DNA of 14,637 bases from an uncultured Bacteroidales bacterium (GCA_937995875.1 CALKIW010000015.1:1-14637); one strand, 5' to 3'. Counted from the first letter of the stretch, positions 1-5,420 are shown. The notes: generated from the sequence alone by a model not told the origin. Numbers and translations are program-made.

Positions 1-2
1 TT

Positions 3-377
3 TTCAAGGGACGACTAGATAATGGTGTATGGGGGCGTGCAAGCGTTCCATCAGGTGCTTCAACAGGCGAGAACGAGGCTATAGAACTCCGTGATGGCGA
101 TAAAGGTCGCTTTGGCGGTAAGGGCGTACTCAAGGCTGTGGAGAATGTAAACAATGTGATAGCCCCTGCTCTCAAGGGTGATGATGTACTCAATCAGCGT
201 GCTATCGACTATAAAATATTGGCACTTGACGGCACTCCTACCAAGAGCAAACTCGGTGCAAATGCCATTCTCGGTGTAAGTCTTGCAGTTGCTCAAACAG
301 CAGCTAAAGCACTCAGCATTCCTCGCTATCGCTATATCGGTGGTTCTAACACTTATGTATTACCTGTACCTATGATG
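3..377 (+). pseudogene. eno: Enolase N-terminal fragment (truncated)
   Basis: In the frame starting at base 3 the translation runs through GRASVPSGASTGENEA, GRFGGKGVLKAVENVNN, KSKLGANAILGVSLAVAQ and YVLPVPMM, the unmistakable N-terminal third of bacterial enolase (2-phosphoglycerate to phosphoenolpyruvate, glycolysis). The substrate-loop serine region SGAST is present. Enolase would continue MMNIINGG, but here the frame goes MMPHQ and stops at 387-389. About 280 residues of a ~430-residue enzyme are missing, including every metal ligand and the catalytic Glu and Lys residues, so it cannot be active. The first codons (FKGRL before DNGVWGRAS) do not resemble the usual enolase start, so the left side may also be a breakpoint, or simply diverged. 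Enolase is essential, so an intact copy should exist elsewhere. Confidence 0.9.
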
Positions 378-745
378 CCCCATCAGTAACTGTGAAACTC
401 TTCAATGCTGCCCAGGAAGATAAGAACGATATCATTACCGAGATTTTCCAATCACAAGCAATCCTTGTCGGTTCGCCAACTATCAACTATGGTTTCAGCT
501 ATGCCATTGCTGGTATCCTGGAAATGGCCAGAGGTATGACGTTCAAGAATAAGAAGGCTGCTGCTTTTGGTTCATACGGATGGAGTGGTGATGCCACAAA
601 GATGATTTCCGCTCGTCTGCAAGAGGCAGGTTTTGAACTCGTGAATGAAGGAATCAGAAAACTGTGGGTACCTGACGATCAGAAGCTCTCTGACTGTGAG
701 GAATATGGTCATCAATTTGCTGAAAATATTAATAACAACAATTAA
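374..745 (+). pseudogene. Flavodiiron protein C-terminal flavodoxin-domain fragment
   Basis: The frame opens at the enolase junction as DAPSVTVKLFNAAQEDKND and continues through AILVGSPTINYGFSYAIAG, KNKKAAAFGSYGWSGDATK and a tail near ELVNEGIRKLWVPDD. These are the flavodoxin-domain blocks of A-type flavodiiron proteins (FprA/flavorubredoxin family), including the FMN-binding SPTINYG and GSYGWSGD loops. Intact enzymes are about 400 residues, with an N-terminal metallo-beta-lactamase-like di-iron domain that reduces NO or O2. That whole domain is absent here. The GTG at 392 could be mistaken for a start, but homology extends upstream of it to the junction, so I read this as a remnant and not as a stand-alone flavodoxin. 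The rubredoxin remnant 12 bp downstream fits the usual FDP/rubredoxin partnership. Confidence 0.88.
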
Positions 746-757
746 AATAAAGAAATT

Positions 758-848
758 ATGAGTAAGAAGTATGTATGTGACTCTTTCTGAGGATTTCGTC
801 TGCCCAGTATGCGGCGCTGGCAAGGATGAGTTCAGTGAGGCTGAATAA
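758..848 (+). pseudogene. Rubredoxin with internal deletion and frameshift
   Basis: The reading frame from ATG 758 gives MSKKYVCDSF and stops at 788-790. A second frame from 783 gives LSEDFVCPVCGAGKDEFSEAE and stops at 846-848. These are the first ~8 and last ~20 residues of a ~53-residue rubredoxin, a small one-iron electron carrier with two CxxC loops. The second loop CPVCG is intact. The first keeps only one cysteine, and the middle (normally CGYxYDP through GTxFED) is missing, with a change of frame at the join. The iron site cannot form. Rubredoxin is the usual electron donor to flavodiiron proteins, which fits its position behind the FDP fragment. Confidence 0.85.
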
Positions 849-869
849 AAATATTTAAACTGTCCCAAA

Positions 870-909
870 AGAAAACGACCGGGGTAATTAGATACTCTGG
901 TCGTTTTCT
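870..909. terminator. Bidirectional intrinsic terminator
   Basis: An 11-bp perfect inverted repeat, AGAAAACGACC (870-880) and GGTCGTTTTCT (899-909), encloses an 18-base loop. Because the arms are A-rich and T-rich, the hairpin gives a T-rich 3' side on both strands. It sits between the rubredoxin remnant (+) and the end of the Crp/Fnr gene (-), where a shared terminator for convergent transcripts is expected. Confidence 0.8.
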
Positions 910-910
910 A

Positions 911-1579
911 TTATTTCATTTTATCAGAATTCAGAATCGTAATGGTCTTGCCCTCAATCTTAATCGCACCGTTATCCTCGAATTCTGATAAACAGCGTAG
1001 TAGCGAGAACTTTTGAATGCCAAAGATATCTGCCATTTCCTGACGACTCGCATCCAGTTTTATTGTTCGGCTTTGCTGCTCGGTAGCAATCTTGATCAGA
1101 TATTGAGCCACCTTTTCTTTCACACTGAAAAGCGAAAGCATGCGCATCTTATGTGTCAGGAACACATCAATCATTGACAGTAGTTGAATGAAGTTCCAAC
1201 GTATTCTATCGTCTGTGTCAATCAGTTTCTTCAGTTCCGATGGTGTCATACGCATCAGCATCGTAGCCTTGCTGGTCTCTACGCTTACAGGCATTTCATT
1301 CTTCTTAGCAAAAATAAATGCAGGAGCAATAAGAGTAGATGCTGGCAGTCGGTTAATCTGAGCTTGTTTTCCAGATATGCCCGTCATGCGGGCAATCATC
1401 TCTCCTTCGATGATGAAATCGGCATACTTGCATGGCATACCAGCAAGTGTATAGATCTCCTTAGCAGGATATTCAACCATCTGGTAATCGGTTGTTGTCA
1501 ATATATCATCAATCTCGTCAATAGAAAGGCCATTGAAGAAAGGACTCGTCTGCAAAATCTCTGATATTGATTCTTTCAT
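911..1579 (-). CDS. hcpR: Crp/Fnr-family regulator, HcpR type
   Basis: A 222-residue protein with an N-terminal cyclic-nucleotide-binding-like sensor fold (about residues 10-120, with YADFIIEGEMIARM as the beta-roll core), a long dimer helix, and a C-terminal winged helix (EMADIFGIQKFSLLRCLSEFED). The recognition helix has Phe where Crp and Fnr carry the base-reading Glu, so its DNA site should differ from TGTGA or TTGAT. There is no FNR-like N-terminal cysteine cluster, so an iron-sulfur sensor is unlikely. HcpR of Porphyromonas gingivalis, from the same phylum, is a heme-dependent NO-responsive activator of hcp; the assignment here rests on its position beside hcp and on the dyad upstream of hcp. 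An in-frame start at 1612 lies upstream of the predicted -7 box, so ATG 1579 is preferred. Confidence 0.75.
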   Translation of the reverse strand: MKESISEILQTSPFFNGLSIDEIDDILTTTDYQMVEYPAKEIYTLAGMPCKYADFIIEGEMIARMTGISGKQAQINRLPASTLIAPAFIFAKKNEMPVSVETSKATMLMRMTPSELKKLIDTDDRIRWNFIQLLSMIDVFLTHKMRMLSLFSVKEKVAQYLIKIATEQQSRTIKLDASRQEMADIFGIQKFSLLRCLSEFEDNGAIKIEGKTITILNSDKMK

Positions 1580-1600
1580 GAATATACTATTATTTGAATG

Positions 1601-1632
1601 CAAAAATAGCAATTATATTATTTACTTGCAAG
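1601..1632 (-). promoter_or_regulatory. Probable hcpR promoter (-33/-7)
   Basis: On the minus strand, CTTG (1629-1632), 20 bases, then TATTTTTG (1601-1608). This fits the Bacteroidota consensus TTTG-N19-21-TAnnTTTG with one mismatch. It lies over the 3' end of the DUF488 gene and predicts a very short leader before ATG 1579. It would let the regulator be made independently of the hcp transcript. Confidence 0.5.
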
Positions 1633-1977
1633 CCAATCTCTAAAAATTATAGCGTGATTGCAAGTCTCGCTCTTTGCACCATACAGAAGAGTTACATTCT
1701 GACTCTCCAAAAGTGCTTTAACATGCGATGCAAAAGGCAATGACTCTGGATTCGCATCTAATTCTGCACGATATTGATCTGCAAACTCTGCATAGTTCTC
1801 ATCCTTATGACCAAACCACTTACGGAGCTCAGTGGAAGGAGTAATTGCCTTGTTCCATTCATCAATTTCTGCTTTTTCCTTGGAAAGTCCTCTTGGCCAA
1901 AGCTTATCAATGAGAATGCGATACCCATCACCCTCTTCGGGTGACAGGTATACGCGCTTTATTTTTAGGTCGTACAT
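1618..1977 (-). CDS. DUF488/YeaO-family protein
   Basis: A 119-residue protein of the DUF488 family, closest to the YeaO (COG3189) type. The conserved blocks are all visible: KRVYLSPEEGDGYRILIDKLWPRG (residues ~7-30, quoted here only to mark the span), ITPSTELRKWFGH (~45-57), YAEFADQYRAEL (~61-72) and LLYGAKSETCNHA (~96-108). It is full length for the family, cytoplasmic, with no signal peptide or membrane segment. The biochemical function of the family is not established. Its ATG (1975-1977) shares one base with the TAA of the hemerythrin gene (TAATG), so translation is probably coupled. That ties it to the hcp-RIC nitrosative-stress transcript. A role in iron-centre or NO metabolism is inferred from position only. 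Confidence 0.85.
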   Translation of the reverse strand: MYDLKIKRVYLSPEEGDGYRILIDKLWPRGLSKEKAEIDEWNKAITPSTELRKWFGHKDENYAEFADQYRAELDANPESLPFASHVKALLESQNVTLLYGAKSETCNHAIIFRDWLASK

Positions 1978-2459
1978 TATTTTACAATCTGCTGTTCAAC
2001 AACCTGACAGCTTGGGAAGATGATGTCATTCTCAATATGGATATGCTCATAAAGATCATCCGAGAATTCCTTCAAAGCACCCACGAGGAGCTTATAATCA
2101 TCACTTGCATCAGCAGGAGCTGTATAATCGTTGGTGAGCTGGCGGATACGCTGATGACGGTCAATCTCATCATCATGTTCAAGCATCATCATATGGATAG
2201 GATTAGCGATAGAACCACAATGCATAGGTCCCATAGCCTGACCATTACGCTGAGCCTCAAGAAGACTATAGAGGTAAGGGAACAAAACCTGCTCTTCCTT
2301 CTGCAGATGATTTCCCAAGTCATTAAGTGAATCACTGAAAAGACTCTCTATCTCAGCCATTACCATATTCTCATCAGAAAGCGACTGAATCAGTCGAAGC
2401 ACTTTTGGTCCTTTAGCACGAATGCCACGATGATGAATCTTGAGGGCATAATCTATCAA
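1977..2459 (-). CDS. RIC/YtfE-type hemerythrin di-iron protein
   Basis: A four-helix hemerythrin-like protein of the RIC (repair of iron centres; YtfE/ScdA/NorA) type. These proteins bind a non-haem di-iron site and restore iron-sulfur clusters damaged by NO or oxidants. The ligand pattern is complete: HHRG near the start, HLQKEEQVLFP, MLEHDDEID, and a C-terminal EHIHIENDIIFP, matching the four His and two Glu known in YtfE. The N-terminal ScdA/DUF542 domain is absent. The start is uncertain: 2459 is a TTG, yet the open frame and apparently conserved residues (NEWPTDLLIDYALK) continue upstream to 2507, directly against the hcp stop, without any ATG, GTG or TTG. Immediately downstream of hcp and one-base overlapped with DUF488, it must be co-transcribed with both. 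Confidence 0.82.
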   Translation of the reverse strand: MIDYALKIHHRGIRAKGPKVLRLIQSLSDENMVMAEIESLFSDSLNDLGNHLQKEEQVLFPYLYSLLEAQRNGQAMGPMHCGSIANPIHMMMLEHDDEIDRHQRIRQLTNDYTAPADASDDYKLLVGALKEFSDDLYEHIHIENDIIFPSCQVVEQQIVK

Positions 2460-2507
2460 TAGATCGGTTGGCCACTCATTGAATTTATATTTTGATGTTT
2501 CTATTTC

Positions 2508-4151
2508 TTATAAAATATAGTTCTTGATGTCTTCTTCAACGGTTGAATTGCCAGCAATACCGAAGGTATCAACCAGCACCTTCAATACGCCTTCAGAAAC
2601 GAATGCAGGAAGAGTTGGACCGATGTGAATATTCTTCACTCCAAGGTGGAGAAGTGCAAGCAGAACGATAACAGCCTTCTGTTCATACCAAGCGATATTG
2701 AAGAATATTGGCAGATCATTGATATCGTTTGCCCCGAAAATCTCTTTCAACTTCAATGCTACAACCGCCCATGAATACGAGTCATTACACTGACCCGCAT
2801 CCAACACACGAGGAATACCATTGATGTCTCCAAGATTCAACTTATTATACCTATACTTGGCACATCCACTGGTAAGGATCACCACATCCTTTGGAAGAGC
2901 CTTGGCAAATTCTTCGTAATAGTTACGGCTCTTCATTCGTCCATCACAACCGCTCATTACAACAAACTTACGGATAGCACCACTCTTCACTGCATCTACA
3001 ATCTTGTCGGCCAGAGCAAATACCTGAGCATGTGCAAAACCACCAATGATTTCACCTGTCTCAATCTCCTTTGGAGCCTCACAGGTCTTAGCCAACTTGA
3101 TCACTTCAGAAAAGTCCTTATGACCATCAGCGGCCATCTCGATATGCTCCCAACCAGGGAAACCTGTTGAGTTTGTTGTGAACACACGATTGTTGTATTC
3201 TGCTGACAAGGCTGGTGGTACGATACAGTTGGTGGTGAATACGATTGGACCATTGAAGGTTGCGAACTCCTCCTTCTGCTTCCACCATGCATTACCATAG
3301 TTACCAACCAAATGTTTGTATTTCTTCAGTTGTGGATAGTAGTGAGCTGGAAGCATCTCACCGTGTGTATAGACGTCAATACCTGTACCTTCTGTCTGGA
3401 TGAGGAGATCTTCGATATCTTTGAGGTCGTGACCAGAGATAAGGATTCCAGGATTCTTTCCCACACCAATATTCACCTTGGTAAGTTCTGGATTACCATA
3501 AGCCTCGGTATTTGCTTTGTCGAGCAATGCCATCACATCCACACCGTATTTACCTGTTTCGAGAACAGTAGCAAGGAGTGTCTCCATATCAGCATTAGGA
3601 TTGCTGATTACTGCAAGAGCCTTACACATAAATGCTATAATCTCATCATTGGTTTCGCCCAGACGAGCCGCATGCTCATAGTAAGCAGCCATACCCTTAA
3701 GACCAAGGATGGTCAGTTCCTTCAGCGAGCGAAGGTCAGCATTCTCATTGCGAAGGATTGACTCTCGTTCGCCTTCCGCATTGTAGTCCGCTTTCTCGCC
3801 ACCCCAGTATACCTCCTGATAATCTGGGAGTTTAATGCCCTTACTGACAACGGTATCAATCAATTGTTTCTTGATGAAGATACCTCTATCTACCTTAATT
3901 AATATACTCTGATCATCGAAGTTGGCATTAGTAATCGTAGAGAACAATGCATCAGTGAGAAAATCAGCAACTTCCTTATTTGCTTTTTCACCGATTACAT
4001 GCTGGATAGTTCCTACACCACGCACAACACTTAAAAGTAAATCCTGCCACTTTGAAGTAGTTGCCTCTTTACCACAAACACCCTTGATGGTACAACCTGT
4101 ACCCTTAGCTGTTTCCTGACATTGGAAACAAAACATTTTATTTTCTGCCAT
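2508..4151 (-). CDS. hcp: Hybrid cluster protein (hydroxylamine/NO reductase)
   Basis: A 547-residue prismane/hybrid-cluster protein, full length for the family. The N-terminal cysteine set C8-x2-C11-x8-C20-x5-C26 (MFCFQCQETAKG...) is the [4Fe-4S] arrangement of Hcp from strict anaerobes. All hybrid Fe-S-O cluster ligands are seen: His in ISGHDLKD (~241), Glu in THGEMLPAHYY (~265), Cys in TTNCIVPP (~308), the persulfide Cys in SGCDGR (~402), Cys in SGCAKYRYNK (~430), Cys in AGQCNDSYS (~455) and Glu in WYEQKA (~490). Hcp reduces hydroxylamine in vitro and protects against NO in vivo. A longer frame opens at 4181, but that precedes the predicted transcription start, so ATG 4151 (MAENKMFCF) is chosen. 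It is first gene of a cassette with RIC and DUF488. Confidence 0.95.
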   Translation of the reverse strand: MAENKMFCFQCQETAKGTGCTIKGVCGKEATTSKWQDLLLSVVRGVGTIQHVIGEKANKEVADFLTDALFSTITNANFDDQSILIKVDRGIFIKKQLIDTVVSKGIKLPDYQEVYWGGEKADYNAEGERESILRNENADLRSLKELTILGLKGMAAYYEHAARLGETNDEIIAFMCKALAVISNPNADMETLLATVLETGKYGVDVMALLDKANTEAYGNPELTKVNIGVGKNPGILISGHDLKDIEDLLIQTEGTGIDVYTHGEMLPAHYYPQLKKYKHLVGNYGNAWWKQKEEFATFNGPIVFTTNCIVPPALSAEYNNRVFTTNSTGFPGWEHIEMAADGHKDFSEVIKLAKTCEAPKEIETGEIIGGFAHAQVFALADKIVDAVKSGAIRKFVVMSGCDGRMKSRNYYEEFAKALPKDVVILTSGCAKYRYNKLNLGDINGIPRVLDAGQCNDSYSWAVVALKLKEIFGANDINDLPIFFNIAWYEQKAVIVLLALLHLGVKNIHIGPTLPAFVSEGVLKVLVDTFGIAGNSTVEEDIKNYIL

Positions 4152-4178
4152 ATCTATTAATGAATAATTATATGACTG

Positions 4179-4186
4179 CAAAGGTA
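4179..4186 (-). promoter_or_regulatory. -7 promoter element of hcp
   Basis: TACCTTTG on the minus strand, a perfect match to TAnnTTTG. The transcription start is predicted near 4173-4175, leaving a leader of about 22-24 bases before ATG 4151. No TTTG -33 box lies at the expected 19-21 base spacing (the sequence there reads CCAA), which suggests a weak core promoter that depends on an activator. Confidence 0.7.
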
Positions 4187-4208
4187 TTAGGATAAAAATA
4201 GTCCGTTG

Positions 4209-4222
4209 GTAACCAAAGTTAC
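4209..4222. promoter_or_regulatory. Crp/Fnr-type operator upstream of hcp
   Basis: GTAAC-CAAA-GTTAC on the + strand, a perfect 5+4+5 dyad with the 14-bp geometry of Crp/Fnr-family sites but not the TGTGA or TTGAT half-site. Its centre (4215.5) is about 40-42 bp before the predicted hcp transcription start, the class II activator position, and it covers the region where the -33 box is missing. It is most simply the binding site of the Crp/Fnr protein encoded at 911-1579. Confidence 0.65.
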
Positions 4223-4320
4223 TTAGAGTACATAAGAAAAGTTAAAATATCTGTTATCTGACCGACTTATCGCAATATCGGTAATTTAGCAAGGATTATA
4301 TTGGCAAATTTAAATAACGA

Positions 4321-4365
4321 CAGAGCATCTTCTCTGATATAGAGAAACTGCTCTGAATGTTTTTT
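4321..4365 (+). terminator. Orphan intrinsic terminator-like hairpin
   Basis: Outer stem CAGAGCA (4321-4327) with TGCTCTG (4349-4355), a 2x2 internal loop, and inner stem TTCTCT (4330-4335) with AGAGAA (4341-4346), around a 5-base loop. Six T residues follow at 4360-4365 on the + strand. It looks like a + strand terminator, but I see no gene on the + strand that would end here. Confidence 0.5.
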
Positions 4366-4515
4366 GCTATCTTACAAAGCTATAGGTATAGTTTAAATAT
4401 TCTACTTGTACATTATATGTTGACCAAGACTTGCGTAAGTCGCTATCACTCAGCAAAAGTTAGCCGCGGCGCAGGCGAGTGTAGAAGAATAGACAGCTGA
4501 GACAGAAAATAAGTG

Positions 4516-4559
4516 AGTTAGGCGGATAGCCCCGATAAATAAAGGGCTTCCGCCTAACT
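4516..4559. repeat. Long near-perfect inverted repeat
   Basis: Left arm 4516-4532 (AGTTAGGCGGA, one bulged T, AGCCC) pairs completely with right arm 4544-4559 (GGGCT, TCCGCCTAACT) around an 11-base A/T-rich loop: 16 base pairs with one bulge. There is no T-tract directly after it on either strand, so it is not a classical terminator. It could be a structure inside an IS end region, a recombination target or a structured RNA. Confidence 0.6.
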
Positions 4560-4691
4560 TCGTATATGGAGATATGTGCATTTCGACACACTTTGTGAGG
4601 CAGAATGAACGGAAATGTTTAGAGAAAGTTGCGTGGTTTTACACCCCATGTTTAGAGCGTGTTTAGAGTTGGGAATAAGCGATTTACAAGA

Positions 4692-4712
4692 CGGCTAATA
4701 TGGGATGCTTAC
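4692..4712 (-). repeat. IS66-type terminal repeat, second copy
   Basis: On the minus strand GTAAGCATCCCATATTA-G-CCG, matching the repeat at 5361-5381 at 20 of 21 positions. IS66-family ends begin with GTAA. Both copies point the same way, so this is not the opposite end of the element next door. It abuts the tnpC fragment exactly where transposase homology stops. Confidence 0.75.
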
Positions 4713-4909
4713 CATTCTCAGGAAGACGTTTCTCGCTGCGCCTGCGCATATACCATGCGCTCAAGTTCAAGAATGCGACGGGACTTTCGTGCCAATTCAG
4801 CATCCTTGTCTCTAAGTTCAGCATCTCTTTGTTCAAGAAGTTCTATAACAGCTTCCCGAGTTAGAGAATGGTAGTCAGATGTCATTGTGAGATGAGGTGT
4901 ATCCATCAC
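4713..4909 (-). pseudogene. IS66 transposase (TnpC) N-terminal fragment, frameshifted
   Basis: The opening ~55 residues of an IS66-family DDE transposase: a charged coiled coil (VIELLEQRDAELRDKDAE, ILELERMVYAQ) that precedes the conserved (L/F)GxRSEKR block. That block is present, but in another frame: after MVY the bases read RRRSEKRLPEN in the shifted frame, so two bases were lost (or one gained) around 4738-4743, in the GCGCAGGCGCAG run. The open frame as it stands ends in QRETSS at 4718. Homology ends at 4713, at the terminal repeat of 4692-4712. All catalytic DDE residues are missing. The first possible starts are GTG 4909 and ATG 4906. Confidence 0.82.
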
Positions 4910-4969
4910 ATTATCAGTTCTTTATATAATGTAAAGGTACGAAAAATATCTGACACTGGCAAGAAAATA

Positions 4970-5314
4970 CTAAGATTTATTGTATCTTTTTCTTCGGTAG
5001 CAATTAGGGTTTATCCCTTCAATATGGAGTACTAATTCGTCCCAGCGAAGTTCATAAAACCCAGTACTCGATCGCATGATTTTAGAGCTGAGACAGCCCT
5101 GTGCCATCTGCTTGTGATAAACAACAAAATCACAGCGCTCCCAGTGAAGCAACTTGATTCGGTTACGCAAGCGATTGTAGAAAACGTAGACAACACCATC
5201 GGACGGGTTGAAATAATGGCTGCGTACCAATTGGGACAGGCGAAGGATACCTTGACGCATATCCACAGGAGCACAACAAACCCAAAAAACATTTGTTTCG
5301 TTGAGTACAAACAT
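4970..5314 (-). CDS. tnpB: IS66-family accessory protein TnpB
   Basis: A 114-residue protein, full length for IS66 Orf2/TnpB. Signature blocks are CAPVDMRQGILRLSQLV (the family's TDMRkGfdgLa motif), DGVVYVFYNRLRNRIKLLHWE and MAQGCLSS. TnpB is a small basic accessory protein needed for IS66 transposition; its exact role is unclear. A frame opens upstream at 5353, but the promoter (-7 box at 5328-5335) lies downstream of that point, so ATG 5314 is preferred. No tnpA (Orf1) is present between the promoter and tnpB. With tnpC destroyed, the element cannot move by itself. Confidence 0.88.
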   Translation of the reverse strand: MFVLNETNVFWVCCAPVDMRQGILRLSQLVRSHYFNPSDGVVYVFYNRLRNRIKLLHWERCDFVVYHKQMAQGCLSSKIMRSSTGFYELRWDELVLHIEGINPNCYRRKRYNKS

Positions 5315-5327
5315 AATATTTTTCGGG

Positions 5328-5358
5328 CAAAGGTAGTAAAGAGCCAATATCACACAAA
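5328..5358 (-). promoter_or_regulatory. IS66 tnpB promoter (-33/-7)
   Basis: On the minus strand TTTG (5355-5358), 19 bases, then TACCTTTG (5328-5335): a perfect Bacteroidota promoter starting three bases inside the terminal repeat. The leader to ATG 5314 would be about 10 bases. It points through the IS remnant towards hcp on the same strand. Confidence 0.8.
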
Positions 5359-5360
5359 AG

Positions 5361-5381
5361 CGGTTAATATGGGATGCTTAC
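5361..5381 (-). repeat. IS66-type terminal repeat (left end of the element)
   Basis: Minus-strand GTAAGCATCCCATATTA-A-CCG, beginning with the GTAA typical of IS66-family ends and directly upstream of the tnpB promoter. This is the true outer end of the IS remnant. The adjoining host bases (5382-5389, actatatc) are the place to look for the 8-bp target duplication, but the partner end is missing. Confidence 0.75.
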
Positions 5382-5420
5382 ACTATATCATAAAAGCAAA
5401 TTGACTCATCAACAAACAAA

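Larger units (their letters stand above)
4223..4691. other. Non-coding stretch between hcp and the IS66 remnant
   Basis: About 470 bases without a credible gene on either strand. Reading frames are short and show no recognisable protein motif. It holds two strong hairpins (4321-4365 and 4516-4559, listed separately) and a small inverted repeat GACTT-GCGT-AAGTC near 4427-4440. The half nearer the IS remnant (about 4440-4690) is visibly more GC-rich and may be imported DNA; that is an impression and was not calculated. Confidence 0.6.
4713..5381 (-). mobile_element. IS66-family element remnant
   Basis: Terminal repeat, promoter, complete tnpB and the first part of tnpC, in the normal IS66 order, cut off about 670 bases from the left end. 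A full IS66-type element would be roughly 2-2.5 kb with a ~500-residue transposase and an inverted right end; both are missing. The cut edge meets a second copy of the same terminal repeat in direct orientation, suggesting a second insertion or an IS-driven adjacent deletion. Confidence 0.8.

Noticed and set aside
392..745. A stand-alone flavodoxin-like gene starting at GTG 392
   Set aside because: Homology to flavodiiron proteins continues upstream of the GTG to the junction at 374, and the domain start is missing, so it is a C-terminal remnant.
3312..3761. 149-codon + strand frame antisense to hcp
   Set aside because: It lies wholly within well-conserved hcp sequence and encodes nothing recognisable.
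4434..4455. GTAAG on the + strand as the missing inverted right end of the IS66 element
   Set aside because: Only the first five bases match the terminal repeat; the remainder (TCGCTATCAC) does not.
4659..4874. 71-codon + strand frame opposite the tnpC fragment
   Set aside because: The minus strand carries a recognisable IS66 coiled coil; the plus frame is its Ser/Arg-rich shadow.
5032..5404. Overlapping frames at 5032-5310 (-), 5163-5357 (-) and 5114-5404 (+) as extra IS genes such as tnpA
   Set aside because: They overlap tnpB in other frames and have no similarity to IS66 Orf1; tnpB is the only frame with family motifs.
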